From positions 310,001 to 374,000 of the forward strand of contig LDXJ01000064.1 in the NCBI GenBank assembly GCA_001029295.1: 64,000 bases of DNA, read 5' to 3'. A model generated the notes under the pieces. The model was not told where the DNA came from. It worked only from the letters and a program-made list of their open reading frames with translations, and made no database searches. Made by a program: the position numbers and the translations under genes. Below, one piece after another: positions 34,997 to 43,026 of the stretch (positions within the stretch are counted from its first letter, which is position 1; the number at the start of each line of letters is the position of its first letter). The stretch is from Peptococcaceae bacterium CEB3. Lineage in GTDB: Bacteria; Bacillota; Desulfitobacteriia; Desulfitobacteriales; Desulfitobacteriaceae.

Positions 34997-35938
34997 ATGA
35001 TCAAACCGAGAGCGCTTAAAAAAGGAGAGACGATCGGTCTAGTTGCCCCATCCGGTCCGATTCCTGAACCGGAAATAGTTGACAGCGCGGTAGCTAAGGT
35101 TCAGGAATTAGGATTTAACGCAAAGGTCGGGAAAAGTTGCCGCGAGACTTATGGATATCTGGCTGGCAGTGACGACCTTAGGGCTAATGATCTAAACGCG
35201 ATGTTCGCCGACCCAGTAATCTCTGGTATTATCTGTGTGAGGGGTGGTTATGGAGCGCCGAGGATTCTCGATAAATTGGATTACAGGACTATCGCAAGAA
35301 ACCCTAAGGTATTTGTGGGTTACAGTGATATCACCAGCCTTCACGTTGCCTTTAACAAAATGTGCGATCTTGTAACATTTCATGGGCCTATGGTAACGAC
35401 CGACATGCTTACTGATTTCGATGATTTCTCGAAGGATAGCTTTCTGAAGGCAATTACCACAAGCGAATCGCTGGATATGGTGGCAAATCCTCCAGGTGAG
35501 CCGATCAAATGTCTCACGAGAGGAAAGGCAAGCGGTCCCATCGTCGGTGGCAACCTTTCACTTATTTCGGCATTAATGGGTACTCCCTATGAGATAGATA
35601 CTAAGGACAAGCTTCTACTTCTTGAAGATATAGATGAGTATCCTTACCGTGTGGATAGAATGCTGACACAGCTTAGATTGGCGGGGAAGTTTGCCCAATG
35701 CAGCGGAGTGATAATTGGTGATTGGAATCACTGTGTTCCTGAAGAAGGCAAACCTAGTTTGTCCCTAATGGATCTCTTCGAAGGAATTATTGCCCCTTTT
35801 GGAAAACCTGCTATCTACAATTTGAAAGCCGGGCATTGCCGGCCAAAAATGACCGTTCCGTTTGGCGTAGAAGCAATTCTTGATGCAGACAATTGTACGC
35901 TTTCTATTAAGGAGAGTGCAGCCGAGCCGAGTATTTAA
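34997..35938 (+). CDS. ldcA: LD-carboxypeptidase (S66 family, LdcA/MccF-like)
   Basis: A 313-residue cytoplasmic serine peptidase that removes the terminal D-alanine from murein tetrapeptides. The N-terminus has GLVAPSGPI. The nucleophile S110 lies in VFVGYSDITSLH, the Glu of the Ser-Glu-His triad is expected in LLLLEDIDEYPYRVDRML, and the catalytic His region reads NLKAGHCRPKMTVPFG. The length agrees with LdcA. AAGGAG lies 14 bases before the ATG, a long spacing, but no better start is seen. This gene adds the peptide-trimming step to the salvage route. MccF-like immunity activity is an alternative. Confidence 0.9.
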   Translation: MIKPRALKKGETIGLVAPSGPIPEPEIVDSAVAKVQELGFNAKVGKSCRETYGYLAGSDDLRANDLNAMFADPVISGIICVRGGYGAPRILDKLDYRTIARNPKVFVGYSDITSLHVAFNKMCDLVTFHGPMVTTDMLTDFDDFSKDSFLKAITTSESLDMVANPPGEPIKCLTRGKASGPIVGGNLSLISALMGTPYEIDTKDKLLLLEDIDEYPYRVDRMLTQLRLAGKFAQCSGVIIGDWNHCVPEEGKPSLSLMDLFEGIIAPFGKPAIYNLKAGHCRPKMTVPFGVEAILDADNCTLSIKESAAEPSI

Positions 35939-35944
35939 AGCCAG

Positions 35945-37171
35945 TCAAACACGTAAACAGAACTTCTTGTGTAATGTTTGGACGGCCGCTACCATGTCTT
36001 CCTTGTGTACCAACACCCTGATAGAAGTGTGTGAATCCGCCAGTTGGAGAATCGTTACCCCCGCCTCGGCAAGCGCATCTACCATCTGTGAAGTTATACC
36101 GGGGACGTTACTAATTCCCGAACCGACGATGGACACCCGGGCACAACTTGTAACGATTCCTGCTTGAAAGCCTAAATTCCGTAGGATGTCGAGAGCCTCG
36201 GAGGCAGCCTCTCCTTGAACAGTATAGAGTACGGCGGTACGTTCTTCACGGACGAAGTCAATGCTAATATCGGCAAGGGCCATCGCTTTAAATATCTTTT
36301 CGCTCATCAGACGATGATCTTTACCATCTCCTTTCTGGACCCGAAGTTGCGCGACATTAGGTGTATGCGCTATTCCTGTAATGGTACGGTCTGAGGTAAT
36401 GCCCTGTCCCGTCTCCCGAGCCGGGTATATGTGTGTAAGCAATGTTCCCGGTCCATCTGAAAAGGTCGATTTGATTCTCAGCGGGATATTTCGTTGCATT
36501 GCAATTTCGACAGAACGTGGATGGATGACTTTTGCCCCTTGGTAGGCCATTTGGCATATTTCATTAAAGGTCACAGTATCTATTGTCTGCGCATCTTCTA
36601 CAATTCGGGGATCCGCCGTCATAATTCCCTCAACATCGGTGTAAATATCGATTGCGTCCGCATTGAGGGCGACTCCCAGGGCGGACGCAGTAATATCACT
36701 CCCGCCTCTGCCAAGAGTCGTGATTTGGCCGTCTTCTGTTATACCTTGGAAGCCGGTGACGACCACTATTTTGCCTTGGGCCAGTTGATCCATGATTTTA
36801 CCGGGCTCTGCTCTTATAATTCTGGCGTCCCCAAACTTATCATCTGTAATAATCCCGGCCTGCCATCCTGTAAAAAGTGTTGCATCATATCCTAGATTAC
36901 TTAATGTACTTACCAAAATAGCCCCTGAAATCACTTCCCCGCAACTTATTAAAAGGTCGGATTCACGGTTGGATAACTCGGAACAGATTCCTCTTACTAT
37001 ACTTAGAAAAGTGTCAGTTGCGTATGGATCCCCGGAGCGACCAATTGCAGAGACGACAATAACTGGAGAATATCCGCTATGAACCGCGTCAGAAACTTTT
37101 GAGGCCACTATTGCTCTTCTTTGTGCCGTAGCCACGGAGGTTCCGCCAAATTTCTGTATCAGAATTCGCAA
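35945..37171 (-). CDS. lysC: Aspartate kinase
   Basis: A 408-residue aspartokinase, the first step to diaminopimelate, lysine, threonine and methionine. The N-terminus is LRILIQKFGGTSVA, followed by VVSAIGRSGDPYATD and TLGRGGSDITASALGVALNADAIDIYTDVEGI in the kinase domain. Two C-terminal ACT domains (VAQLRVQKGD...ISIDFVREE and ARVSIVGSGISNVPGI) should bind the feedback amino acid. TTG 37171 is chosen because GGGGG lies 8 bases upstream and this gives the standard 408-residue length. The longer open frame to 37408 is leader sequence. It is transcribed against its neighbours and its stop lies 6 bases from that of ldcA. Confidence 0.92.
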   Translation of the reverse strand: MRILIQKFGGTSVATAQRRAIVASKVSDAVHSGYSPVIVVSAIGRSGDPYATDTFLSIVRGICSELSNRESDLLISCGEVISGAILVSTLSNLGYDATLFTGWQAGIITDDKFGDARIIRAEPGKIMDQLAQGKIVVVTGFQGITEDGQITTLGRGGSDITASALGVALNADAIDIYTDVEGIMTADPRIVEDAQTIDTVTFNEICQMAYQGAKVIHPRSVEIAMQRNIPLRIKSTFSDGPGTLLTHIYPARETGQGITSDRTITGIAHTPNVAQLRVQKGDGKDHRLMSEKIFKAMALADISIDFVREERTAVLYTVQGEAASEALDILRNLGFQAGIVTSCARVSIVGSGISNVPGITSQMVDALAEAGVTILQLADSHTSIRVLVHKEDMVAAVQTLHKKFCLRV

Positions 37172-37408
37172 CCCTCTAACCCCCTTTTCCCGGTTCGATT
37201 TTGCTTGCTCGCCTGTCTGCCATGACACGCCATCCCGGACTTCAGTTTGTAGGGCGGTTTTGCATGTCATGAAGAGAACCCTTTTCATTACACAAAAGGG
37301 AACTGCGGAGCGGTATAGGTTGTGAGTTCCACTGCAATATCCCCGGAACGCCAGGAGCGCTTTGGAATCGGTCCCCCGACTATGTAAGCTCCCAGCCGTT
37401 AGTGTCAA
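37172..37408 (-). promoter_or_regulatory. Promoter and structured 5' leader of lysC
   Basis: On the reverse strand a perfect TTGACA (37408-37403) and a weak TACATA/ACATAG -10 (about 37380-37386) give a leader of about 200 nt. It contains CATGACATGC (37271-37262) pairing with GCGTGTCATG (37230-37221), and CCCTTTT/AAAAGGG (37279-37300). The leader could regulate lysC by attenuation. The conserved core of the lysine riboswitch was looked for and not found. Confidence 0.4.
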
Positions 37409-37697
37409 TAGGCTGCCACGTGACTTCCTTTCGACTCAGTTGCTCATGTTCTTTTCACAGCAGTGTCCCATTGACTACTAATCCAGTATATGAGAAGCTG
37501 GGGAGAGCAGTTACAGGATACATTTTGTCTGGAGCACCAAATTGTTGGGGAAATTTCTCGGGTTCCCAAGGGCAGACGGGCCTTCTCACCTACAATCATA
37601 AGGTTGACGCAGGCGCTTGCCGTCACTGACTTGACAATTCACCCCGTTGGGACCGTAACATCGACGAGCGGAAGCTTTTTATCTACAGGAGTAGAGG

Positions 37698-38270
37698 ATG
37701 GACAAGGAAATTAATTACCTCAATAGAATTTACGAAAAAAACCCTACAACTGGGAACTACGTCGTGGAAATATCCCTCAGCAAATACGAAGATGTTTTCA
37801 ACGGGTGGGACCACGCTGACTATAAAAAAAGGGATCTTGATCCCCAGCTCACATTTTTCTTGGAAAGATGTTTTAGTGAAATACCTCTAAATCACGCTGT
37901 AGAAATATGTTTTTATCTGCCGACCGAAGAGCGGGATCGAGCTAAAGAAAAGGTTATCACTAGCTGTATCGACACATATTATGGATTCTATGCCTATACT
38001 GAGGGCAAGAAAATATACAAGTCCTACCAAAAAACACTGTTGTATATAATGGCTTCATTCATGTTTTTAACAGGGTCGTTCTTGATAAGGAATGACGCCG
38101 GGAATGTTCTTGTTAACACTTTAATTCAAGGGGCGACGGTTGGTGGTTGGGTATTTCTGTGGGAGGCACTGTCGCTTGTCTTCTTTCGAATGGAGGGTAA
38201 AGCCACTACTAAGAAAATATATGAGAAGTTACACACCTCGCCCATCTATTTCAGGCACATGTTTTCATAG
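37698..38270 (+). CDS. Hypothetical membrane protein with two transmembrane helices
   Basis: A 190-residue protein of unknown family. Residues 1-110 are soluble and hydrophilic (IYEKNPTTGNYVVEISLSKYEDVFNGWDH, FYLPTEERDRAKEKV). Two hydrophobic helices follow at about 113-132 (TLLYIMASFMFLTGSFLI) and 140-162 (LVNTLIQGATVGGWVFLWEALSL). A short charged tail ends it. AGGAG precedes the ATG (37698) at about 12 bases. It is divergent from lysC, separated by a 289-base gap, and starts the block that leads to DUF3870, DUF4438 and DppA. It may tether a cytoplasmic sensor or enzyme to the membrane. Confidence 0.65.
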   Translation: MDKEINYLNRIYEKNPTTGNYVVEISLSKYEDVFNGWDHADYKKRDLDPQLTFFLERCFSEIPLNHAVEICFYLPTEERDRAKEKVITSCIDTYYGFYAYTEGKKIYKSYQKTLLYIMASFMFLTGSFLIRNDAGNVLVNTLIQGATVGGWVFLWEALSLVFFRMEGKATTKKIYEKLHTSPIYFRHMFS

Positions 38271-38432
38271 ATCATGGAAGAAGCCGAAGAAGGGAAGGAA
38301 GAAGATAATAGCGAAAACTGGCGTAGGACGAGAGGATATTGTGCGAAGACGGAGAAATGGATGTTGGAGAAATGGATGTCGGAGAGTGGAAGAAGATTTT
38401 TGCGGAATGAGATAAGGGGAGGAGTAAGGGAC
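38271..38432 (+). other. Purine-rich spacer with short direct repeats
   Basis: This stretch is open in the frame of the next gene but is rich in GAA, AAG and GGA. It contains near-duplicates such as GAGAAATGGATGTTG/GAGAAATGGATGTCG (about 38350-38380). It lacks a ribosome site at its start, so it is treated as untranslated spacer, not an N-terminal extension. Confidence 0.4.
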
Positions 38433-38774
38433 ATGAAGTTTGGACCGAGCACAATGCTCATTACGGGCCAGGCAAAACCCAGTAAGGAAGACGTCATTTC
38501 CGTTGTCTACGAATCATTTTTCGTGAGCCTCATAGTAGATGGCGAAACGGACATTATTTTGGACGTAACCTGCAACACTATCCGAGATATGACGACGGAC
38601 TTTATCCGGTCGTTGATAGTTGGCCAAAACTTGATAACCGGAATTGATGACATACTGCGGGATATTCGCTGCCGATTTTTTGGGTTGGTACAAAAACCTT
38701 TAGTTGTGGCTTTGAAAGACGCGCACAACCGGTACGTGATGATTAAGAAGAAGGGGATTAAAGGGGATTTTTAG
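38433..38774 (+). CDS. DUF3870 domain protein
   Basis: A 113-residue protein resembling DUF3870: it begins with a beta strand (TMLITGQAKPS), then VVYESFFVSLIVDGETDIILDVTCNTIRDMTTDFIRSLIVGQNL and a C-terminal KPLVVALKDAHNRYVMIKK. There is no signal peptide. ATG 38433 is favoured because GGGGAGGAG lies 8 bases upstream. DUF3870 genes are known to me mainly as uncharacterised genes near amino-acid or purine catabolism loci. Here it lies upstream of an oxidoreductase, DUF4438 and DppA. The function is unknown. Confidence 0.7.
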   Translation: MKFGPSTMLITGQAKPSKEDVISVVYESFFVSLIVDGETDIILDVTCNTIRDMTTDFIRSLIVGQNLITGIDDILRDIRCRFFGLVQKPLVVALKDAHNRYVMIKKKGIKGDF

Positions 38775-39048
38775 CTGTTGACAGGAGGGGAATCATGCAG
38801 TATTATTCATATAAGTGAGAATCTTATTTATTGGTACTCGAAGGATCTCTTCGAATACTGAGATATGTAAGATCAAGATTTGCAACACGATTGCTACTCT
38901 TGGTCTTTTTTGTCGTTTTGGCTGGGTCGGGAGGTGGTAACAGCAGGGGGCGGTAATAGCAGGAGGGTAACAAGAGATAGAAGCTCGTTTTTCGTGAGCG
39001 TGTTTTTCGTGAGGCAGCACTACCAGCACTACATAGGAGGGGCATCAA

Positions 39049-40077
39049 GTGGCAGAAAAAGTAAAGGTCGTCCAGATGGGACTGGGTCCTATCGGAAACA
39101 GAGTGACGGAGATTTTAGCGGAAAGGTCCGACATTGAAATCATTGGAGCCATCGACAGCGATCCGGCGAAGGAAGGTCGGGATATCGGTCTCCTGGCAGG
39201 GTTAGCACCACAGGGGATCAAGGTCACGTCAGACGTGAATCAGGTTTTGGGTGCGAAGGACGTTGACGCGGTTATATTAACCACGACTTCGAGCTTGGCT
39301 AAGACGTACGATCAGCTCGTCAAACTGTTGCCATACGGAGTCAACGTGGTCTCCTCATGTGAGGAATTAAGCTATCCATGGGAGAGCAACGCGGAGTTGG
39401 CAAGGAAAATCGATGAGTTGGCGAAAGAACATAATGCTTCGGTCTTGGGGACCGGTATAAACCCGGGTTTTATGATGGATTTTCTGCCGATTGTTATGAC
39501 GGGGCTCAGCCGCAATGTCCGTAAGGTGGTTGTTGAACGGATCCAAGACGCGTCGTCCAGACGTCTTCCCTTCCGGGAAAAGATCGGAGCCGGCCTAACC
39601 CTTCGCAAATTTAACGAGAGAGTTAAAGAGGGCACGCTGCGCCATGTGGGTCTCAGTGAATCTGTCCAAATGATGGCTGGGAGCCTTGGCTGGAAGTTAG
39701 ACAGCACTGAGGATATTATTTCGCCCATCATGGCCGAACGACAAAGCCAAAGCCAAATCGAAACCGGAACTGAAACTGAAACTCAAGCTCAAGCTGCCGA
39801 ATCCGATAAAGTACTTGGTGTTCAGCAAATTGGTCGCGGTCTGGTCGGCGGTGATGCGATAATCACTTTAGTATTTCGTGCTGCCATCGGGGAGCCGAAT
39901 GCCAGAGACAGGATTGTTATCGATGGCACGCCGGCAATTGACTTGGTCATAAAAGGTGGTGTCAATGGCGACGTGGGCACGTGTGCCATTCTTGTCAACG
40001 CCATACCGGCGGTAGTCGAGGCCCGCGCGGGATTACGAACTATGGTTAATATCGTTCCACCCCGCTGTTTTCAGTGA
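39049..40077 (+). CDS. Dihydrodipicolinate reductase-like NAD(P)-binding oxidoreductase
   Basis: A 342-residue protein with an N-terminal Rossmann domain (VKVVQMGLGPIGNRVTEIL, then an acidic strand end IGAIDSDPAKEG). Its C-terminal domain resembles 2,4-diaminopentanoate dehydrogenase and dihydrodipicolinate reductase homologues (GTGINPGFMMDFLPIVMTGL, VVVERIQDASSRRLPFREKIGAGLT). The ligand is likely an amino acid. Residues about 232-250 are a low-complexity insert of Gln, Glu, Thr and Ser (QSQSQIETGTETETQAQA) encoded by hexamer-like repeats, unusual for the family. The start is a GTG with AGGAGGGG upstream. A 274-base gap before it contains TTTTTCGTGAG duplicates. Confidence 0.75.
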   Translation: MAEKVKVVQMGLGPIGNRVTEILAERSDIEIIGAIDSDPAKEGRDIGLLAGLAPQGIKVTSDVNQVLGAKDVDAVILTTTSSLAKTYDQLVKLLPYGVNVVSSCEELSYPWESNAELARKIDELAKEHNASVLGTGINPGFMMDFLPIVMTGLSRNVRKVVVERIQDASSRRLPFREKIGAGLTLRKFNERVKEGTLRHVGLSESVQMMAGSLGWKLDSTEDIISPIMAERQSQSQIETGTETETQAQAAESDKVLGVQQIGRGLVGGDAIITLVFRAAIGEPNARDRIVIDGTPAIDLVIKGGVNGDVGTCAILVNAIPAVVEARAGLRTMVNIVPPRCFQ

Positions 40078-40278
40078 AGAAATGGTTCGAAATTGAAGAG
40101 CTTACGCGAAAATTCAGGCTGGCGGCAGGAAATTTGCCCAGGAGTGGAGAACTTTGACAAGAGAACTTTGACACGCTCCTAATCTGGGTGAGGTGACACG
40201 TAGTAAATGGAGGGGGGAGTCAAGGGTAACTTTTGGCAATGAAAAGGCGTGACCTGACAGAAAAAAAGGGGGACGACA

Positions 40279-41139
40279 ATGCTGAGGACAAATAAGGACC
40301 ACCTAGTTATCCAATCGGTTATGGGTGAAATAGCCCATCCTCGTATGCAGAATCCCTTCTTAGTGGGGCAGGACGGTATTCCTCAGGTGTTGCCGGGGAT
40401 TGGTGCCATTACCTATAATATCGGCCTTGGCGATCTGGTTTTCGGTTGGGAATGTGATCACGTTGAGCCGGGTGTTTCAATTAGAAACCCTGATGACATT
40501 GAGAACACGGCCTTACTTACCTTGGCTTGCATTGGTAATGAGGCAAAAGTTATCAGCGGCGACGGCAAAGGTTTAATGGGGTTTGTAACCGGAGCTCATG
40601 CCGGCAGAGACAATACAATTCTTTATTTTGACAAAAAGGAACTTGGGAACTTGTCTGTAGGCGATAAAGTCCAGATCAAGGCCTTTGGGTTAGGGCTCAA
40701 GCTTCCGGACTACTCGGACATCAAAATGATGAGCTTAGACCCGGATCTCCTGGAAGCCATGCAGATCACGGAGGGCAACGGCTGCTTGGAGGTGCCGGTT
40801 GTGGCGACAGTACCCGCTTATTTGATGGGATCCGGAATAGGAGCGGGGGTTTCTCAAAAAGGAGACTATGATATTATGACCCAGGACCGGGGGACCATAG
40901 AGAGGTTGGGGTTAAACAAACTGCGATTCGGCGACTTGGTACTGCTGAGCGATTGCGACAATACCTATGGCAGAGGGTACCTTCGGGGAGCGGTTACCGT
41001 AGGTGTGATAGTGCACAGCGATTGTATTCTCGCCGGACATGGACCGGGGGTTGTGACGCTTATGAGTAGCAAGGAAGGAAACATCCTGCCTAGAATTGAT
41101 GAGAAAGCCAATATCGGTCGCTATTTGGGCCTGTGGTAG
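40279..41139 (+). CDS. DUF4438 domain protein
   Basis: A 286-residue soluble protein matching the DUF4438 family. The start MLRTNKDHLVIQSVMGEIAHPRM, the central GDGKGLMGFVTGAHAG and GDKVQIKAFGLGLKLPDY, and the C-terminal LRFGDLVLLSDCDNTYGRGYLRGAVTVGVIVHSDC with HGPGV are characteristic. The function of the family is not established. GGGGGACGAC precedes the ATG. It lies between the oxidoreductase and the M55 D-aminopeptidase. The 200-base gap upstream includes a 14-base direct repeat, GAGAACTTTGACA (about 40146-40173). Confidence 0.8.
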   Translation: MLRTNKDHLVIQSVMGEIAHPRMQNPFLVGQDGIPQVLPGIGAITYNIGLGDLVFGWECDHVEPGVSIRNPDDIENTALLTLACIGNEAKVISGDGKGLMGFVTGAHAGRDNTILYFDKKELGNLSVGDKVQIKAFGLGLKLPDYSDIKMMSLDPDLLEAMQITEGNGCLEVPVVATVPAYLMGSGIGAGVSQKGDYDIMTQDRGTIERLGLNKLRFGDLVLLSDCDNTYGRGYLRGAVTVGVIVHSDCILAGHGPGVVTLMSSKEGNILPRIDEKANIGRYLGLW

Positions 41140-41282
41140 ATAGCGCGGTCAACAGTGTTCATGTTTTCGGCGAGCAGCCGTGGGGCCCAGCGGGGATTCT
41201 TTTCCCTGCCGAGGAGACTAAGCAGGAGTATCCACCTGATAGAAGTGAGCCCAAACGGATGTGGCGAAACAGGAGGGACGGT

Positions 41283-42098
41283 ATGAAGATTTACATTTCC
41301 GCCGATATGGAGGGGATTTCCGGTATTGTTGACTGGGAGTACACTTCCAGCGAAAGGTATGATTATAGCCGGGCACGCAAGCTGATGACCGGTGATGTGA
41401 ATGCGGCAATCCAAGGGGCTGTGCGCGCCGGGGCCGATCAAATTATCGTCAATGACTCCCACAATTCGATGAACAACATCCTTCTCGAAGAATTGCTGGC
41501 TCCTGCCAGTCTCCTGTCGGGGGCACCAAAAATGAACAGTATGATGGAGGGAATCGACTCAACTTGCGACGGTGTGGCCTTAATCGGCTATCACGCGATG
41601 ATGAACAGCACGGGAGTCTTAAACCATACCTTCAGCAGCTTGTCAGTTTATAGCTTAAAACTTAATGGAAGGGAGACAGGGGAGCTGGGTCTAAGCGCTT
41701 ACATTGCCGGGTATTTTAACGTCCCTGTGGTAATGGTTTCCGGTGATGACCAACTGTCTGAGGAAGCTCAGGCCTTTGTGCCCGGGGTTAAAACAGCTGA
41801 AGTCAAGGAGGCTAGGGGAAGGTTTGCTGCTATTTGCCGGAATCTGGCAGAGGCTAGGGGACTCATTGCAGATAGAATGTATGAAGCGATACTTTCCAGG
41901 AATAGCATCAAACCGGTTAAGATTGAAGGACCGGTAACTATTGAAGTTGCTTTACAAAACGGCGCCATGGCCGATGCGGCTCAGATTATGCCGGGTGCGG
42001 AAAGGGTCGGATCCACGACGGTGCAATTTACCGCTCCGGACATTTTGGTTGCTTACCGCGCTTTTCGTACGATAACCAGCTTAGCCTCACACGCGTAG
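41283..42098 (+). CDS. dppA: D-aminopeptidase DppA (M55 family)
   Basis: A 271-residue zinc peptidase that removes N-terminal D-amino acids from peptides such as D-Ala-D-Ala. Metal ligands match Bacillus DppA: D8 and E10 (ISADMEGISG), H60 (VNDSHNSM), H104 (LIGYHAM) and E134 (NGRETGELG). ATG 41283 follows CAGGAGGGACGG; the in-frame ATG/GTG codons further upstream lie in a stretch without a site. It joins DUF4438 as the end of this block. The substrate type links the block to the peptidoglycan-salvage genes. Confidence 0.92.
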   Translation: MKIYISADMEGISGIVDWEYTSSERYDYSRARKLMTGDVNAAIQGAVRAGADQIIVNDSHNSMNNILLEELLAPASLLSGAPKMNSMMEGIDSTCDGVALIGYHAMMNSTGVLNHTFSSLSVYSLKLNGRETGELGLSAYIAGYFNVPVVMVSGDDQLSEEAQAFVPGVKTAEVKEARGRFAAICRNLAEARGLIADRMYEAILSRNSIKPVKIEGPVTIEVALQNGAMADAAQIMPGAERVGSTTVQFTAPDILVAYRAFRTITSLASHA

Positions 42099-42298
42099 GA
42101 GCCGGGGGCCGTATATTCCACCTCAATTCATCTACATGCGTCAAAGTAAGGTTTTCAAGGCAGGCCCAAATAGGGGTACCTTTAACTGTATCCTCCTTGG
42201 GCACTATGTTCAAAGTTCGGAATTTTTAGTTTAAGGAACAGTAACGGCATGGTCAGGATGTGTACGTGTGCCTGCGGGAACAAAAAGGGGGAACAAGA

Positions 42299-42880
42299 AT
42301 GGACAAGCTCAAGGCAAAAAGGTCAGCTCTGATCAAAATGCTGGTGGTTTCTCTGGTGATCGTCACCGCGCTAATCGGGTGCGGACAAAGCAACACTCTT
42401 TCTTCCCAACAATCAGCCGACAGCAATCGGGCTCCTCAAAAAGGCGGAGTGTTCAAGACGTGGATGCAAGATGATCCCAGGAGTCTGGATCCCGCTCACT
42501 GCGGAGATATTCCGTCATGGGATATCCAGATGAATATTTATGACGGATTGTTAAAGTGGGATAAATCCGGTCAAAAGATCATTCCCGACCTCGCGGTGGC
42601 TATGCCAACAGTCAGCAACGGTGGCCTAACCTATACCTTCCGGCTGCGTCAGGGGATTAAGTTCCAGAACGGAGACCCATTCACGGCGGACGATGTCGTC
42701 TATTCGATTAACAGACTGGCCTCAAAGAGTATCGCTTCCGAAGGGGAGTCTTACTACTCCATGATTAAAGGTATGGACGACGTGTTTAACGGCCGGGCGA
42801 CGACGGTCTCAGGTGTGGTCAAGAAAGGTGAGTACACTGTTGAGTTTGATTTGAACCAACCGACCCGCACCTTCCTTGAC
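42299..42880 (+). pseudogene. Peptide-binding lipoprotein, N-terminal fragment broken by a TnpB element
   Basis: About 194 codons of a family 5 binding protein. The signal peptide has the lipobox LIGC, then GGVFKTWMQDDPRSLDPAHCGDI, DLAVAMPTVSNGGLTYTFRLRQGIKFQNGDPFTADDVVYS and YTVEFDLNQPTRTFLD. AAAGGGGGA precedes ATG 42299. The native frame ends at the insertion point (42880), and three more codons from the element give a TAG at 42890-42892. The C-terminal part lies beyond the element at 44583. Together they have about 350 residues; the family has 500-550, so roughly 150-190 codons of the middle are gone. Confidence 0.85.
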
Positions 42881-43026
42881 CATAAGGCTTAGCCGCATGC
42901 CCCTGGATTTATCCATGGGGTAAGGCATCGGAAATACATGAATCCTTAAAAAGTGTCTTCCATAACAGGTAACTTGGTAATATAATCTAGGTAGAACTTA
43001 TATTCGATGAAGGAGGTGAAATAGAA

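Noticed and set aside
37172-37408. N-terminal extension of aspartokinase up to a start at 37408
   Set aside because: The extra 79 residues have no similarity to aspartokinases and overlap a TTGACA promoter and hairpins. TTG 37171 has a proper ribosome site and gives the standard length.
37172-37408. Lysine riboswitch
   Set aside because: The AGAGG-type core and the later conserved blocks of the L-box are absent, although the leader is structured.
38274-38432. N-terminal extension of the DUF3870 protein
   Set aside because: The sequence is low-complexity and purine-rich without a ribosome site. GGGGAGGAG directs the start to 38433.
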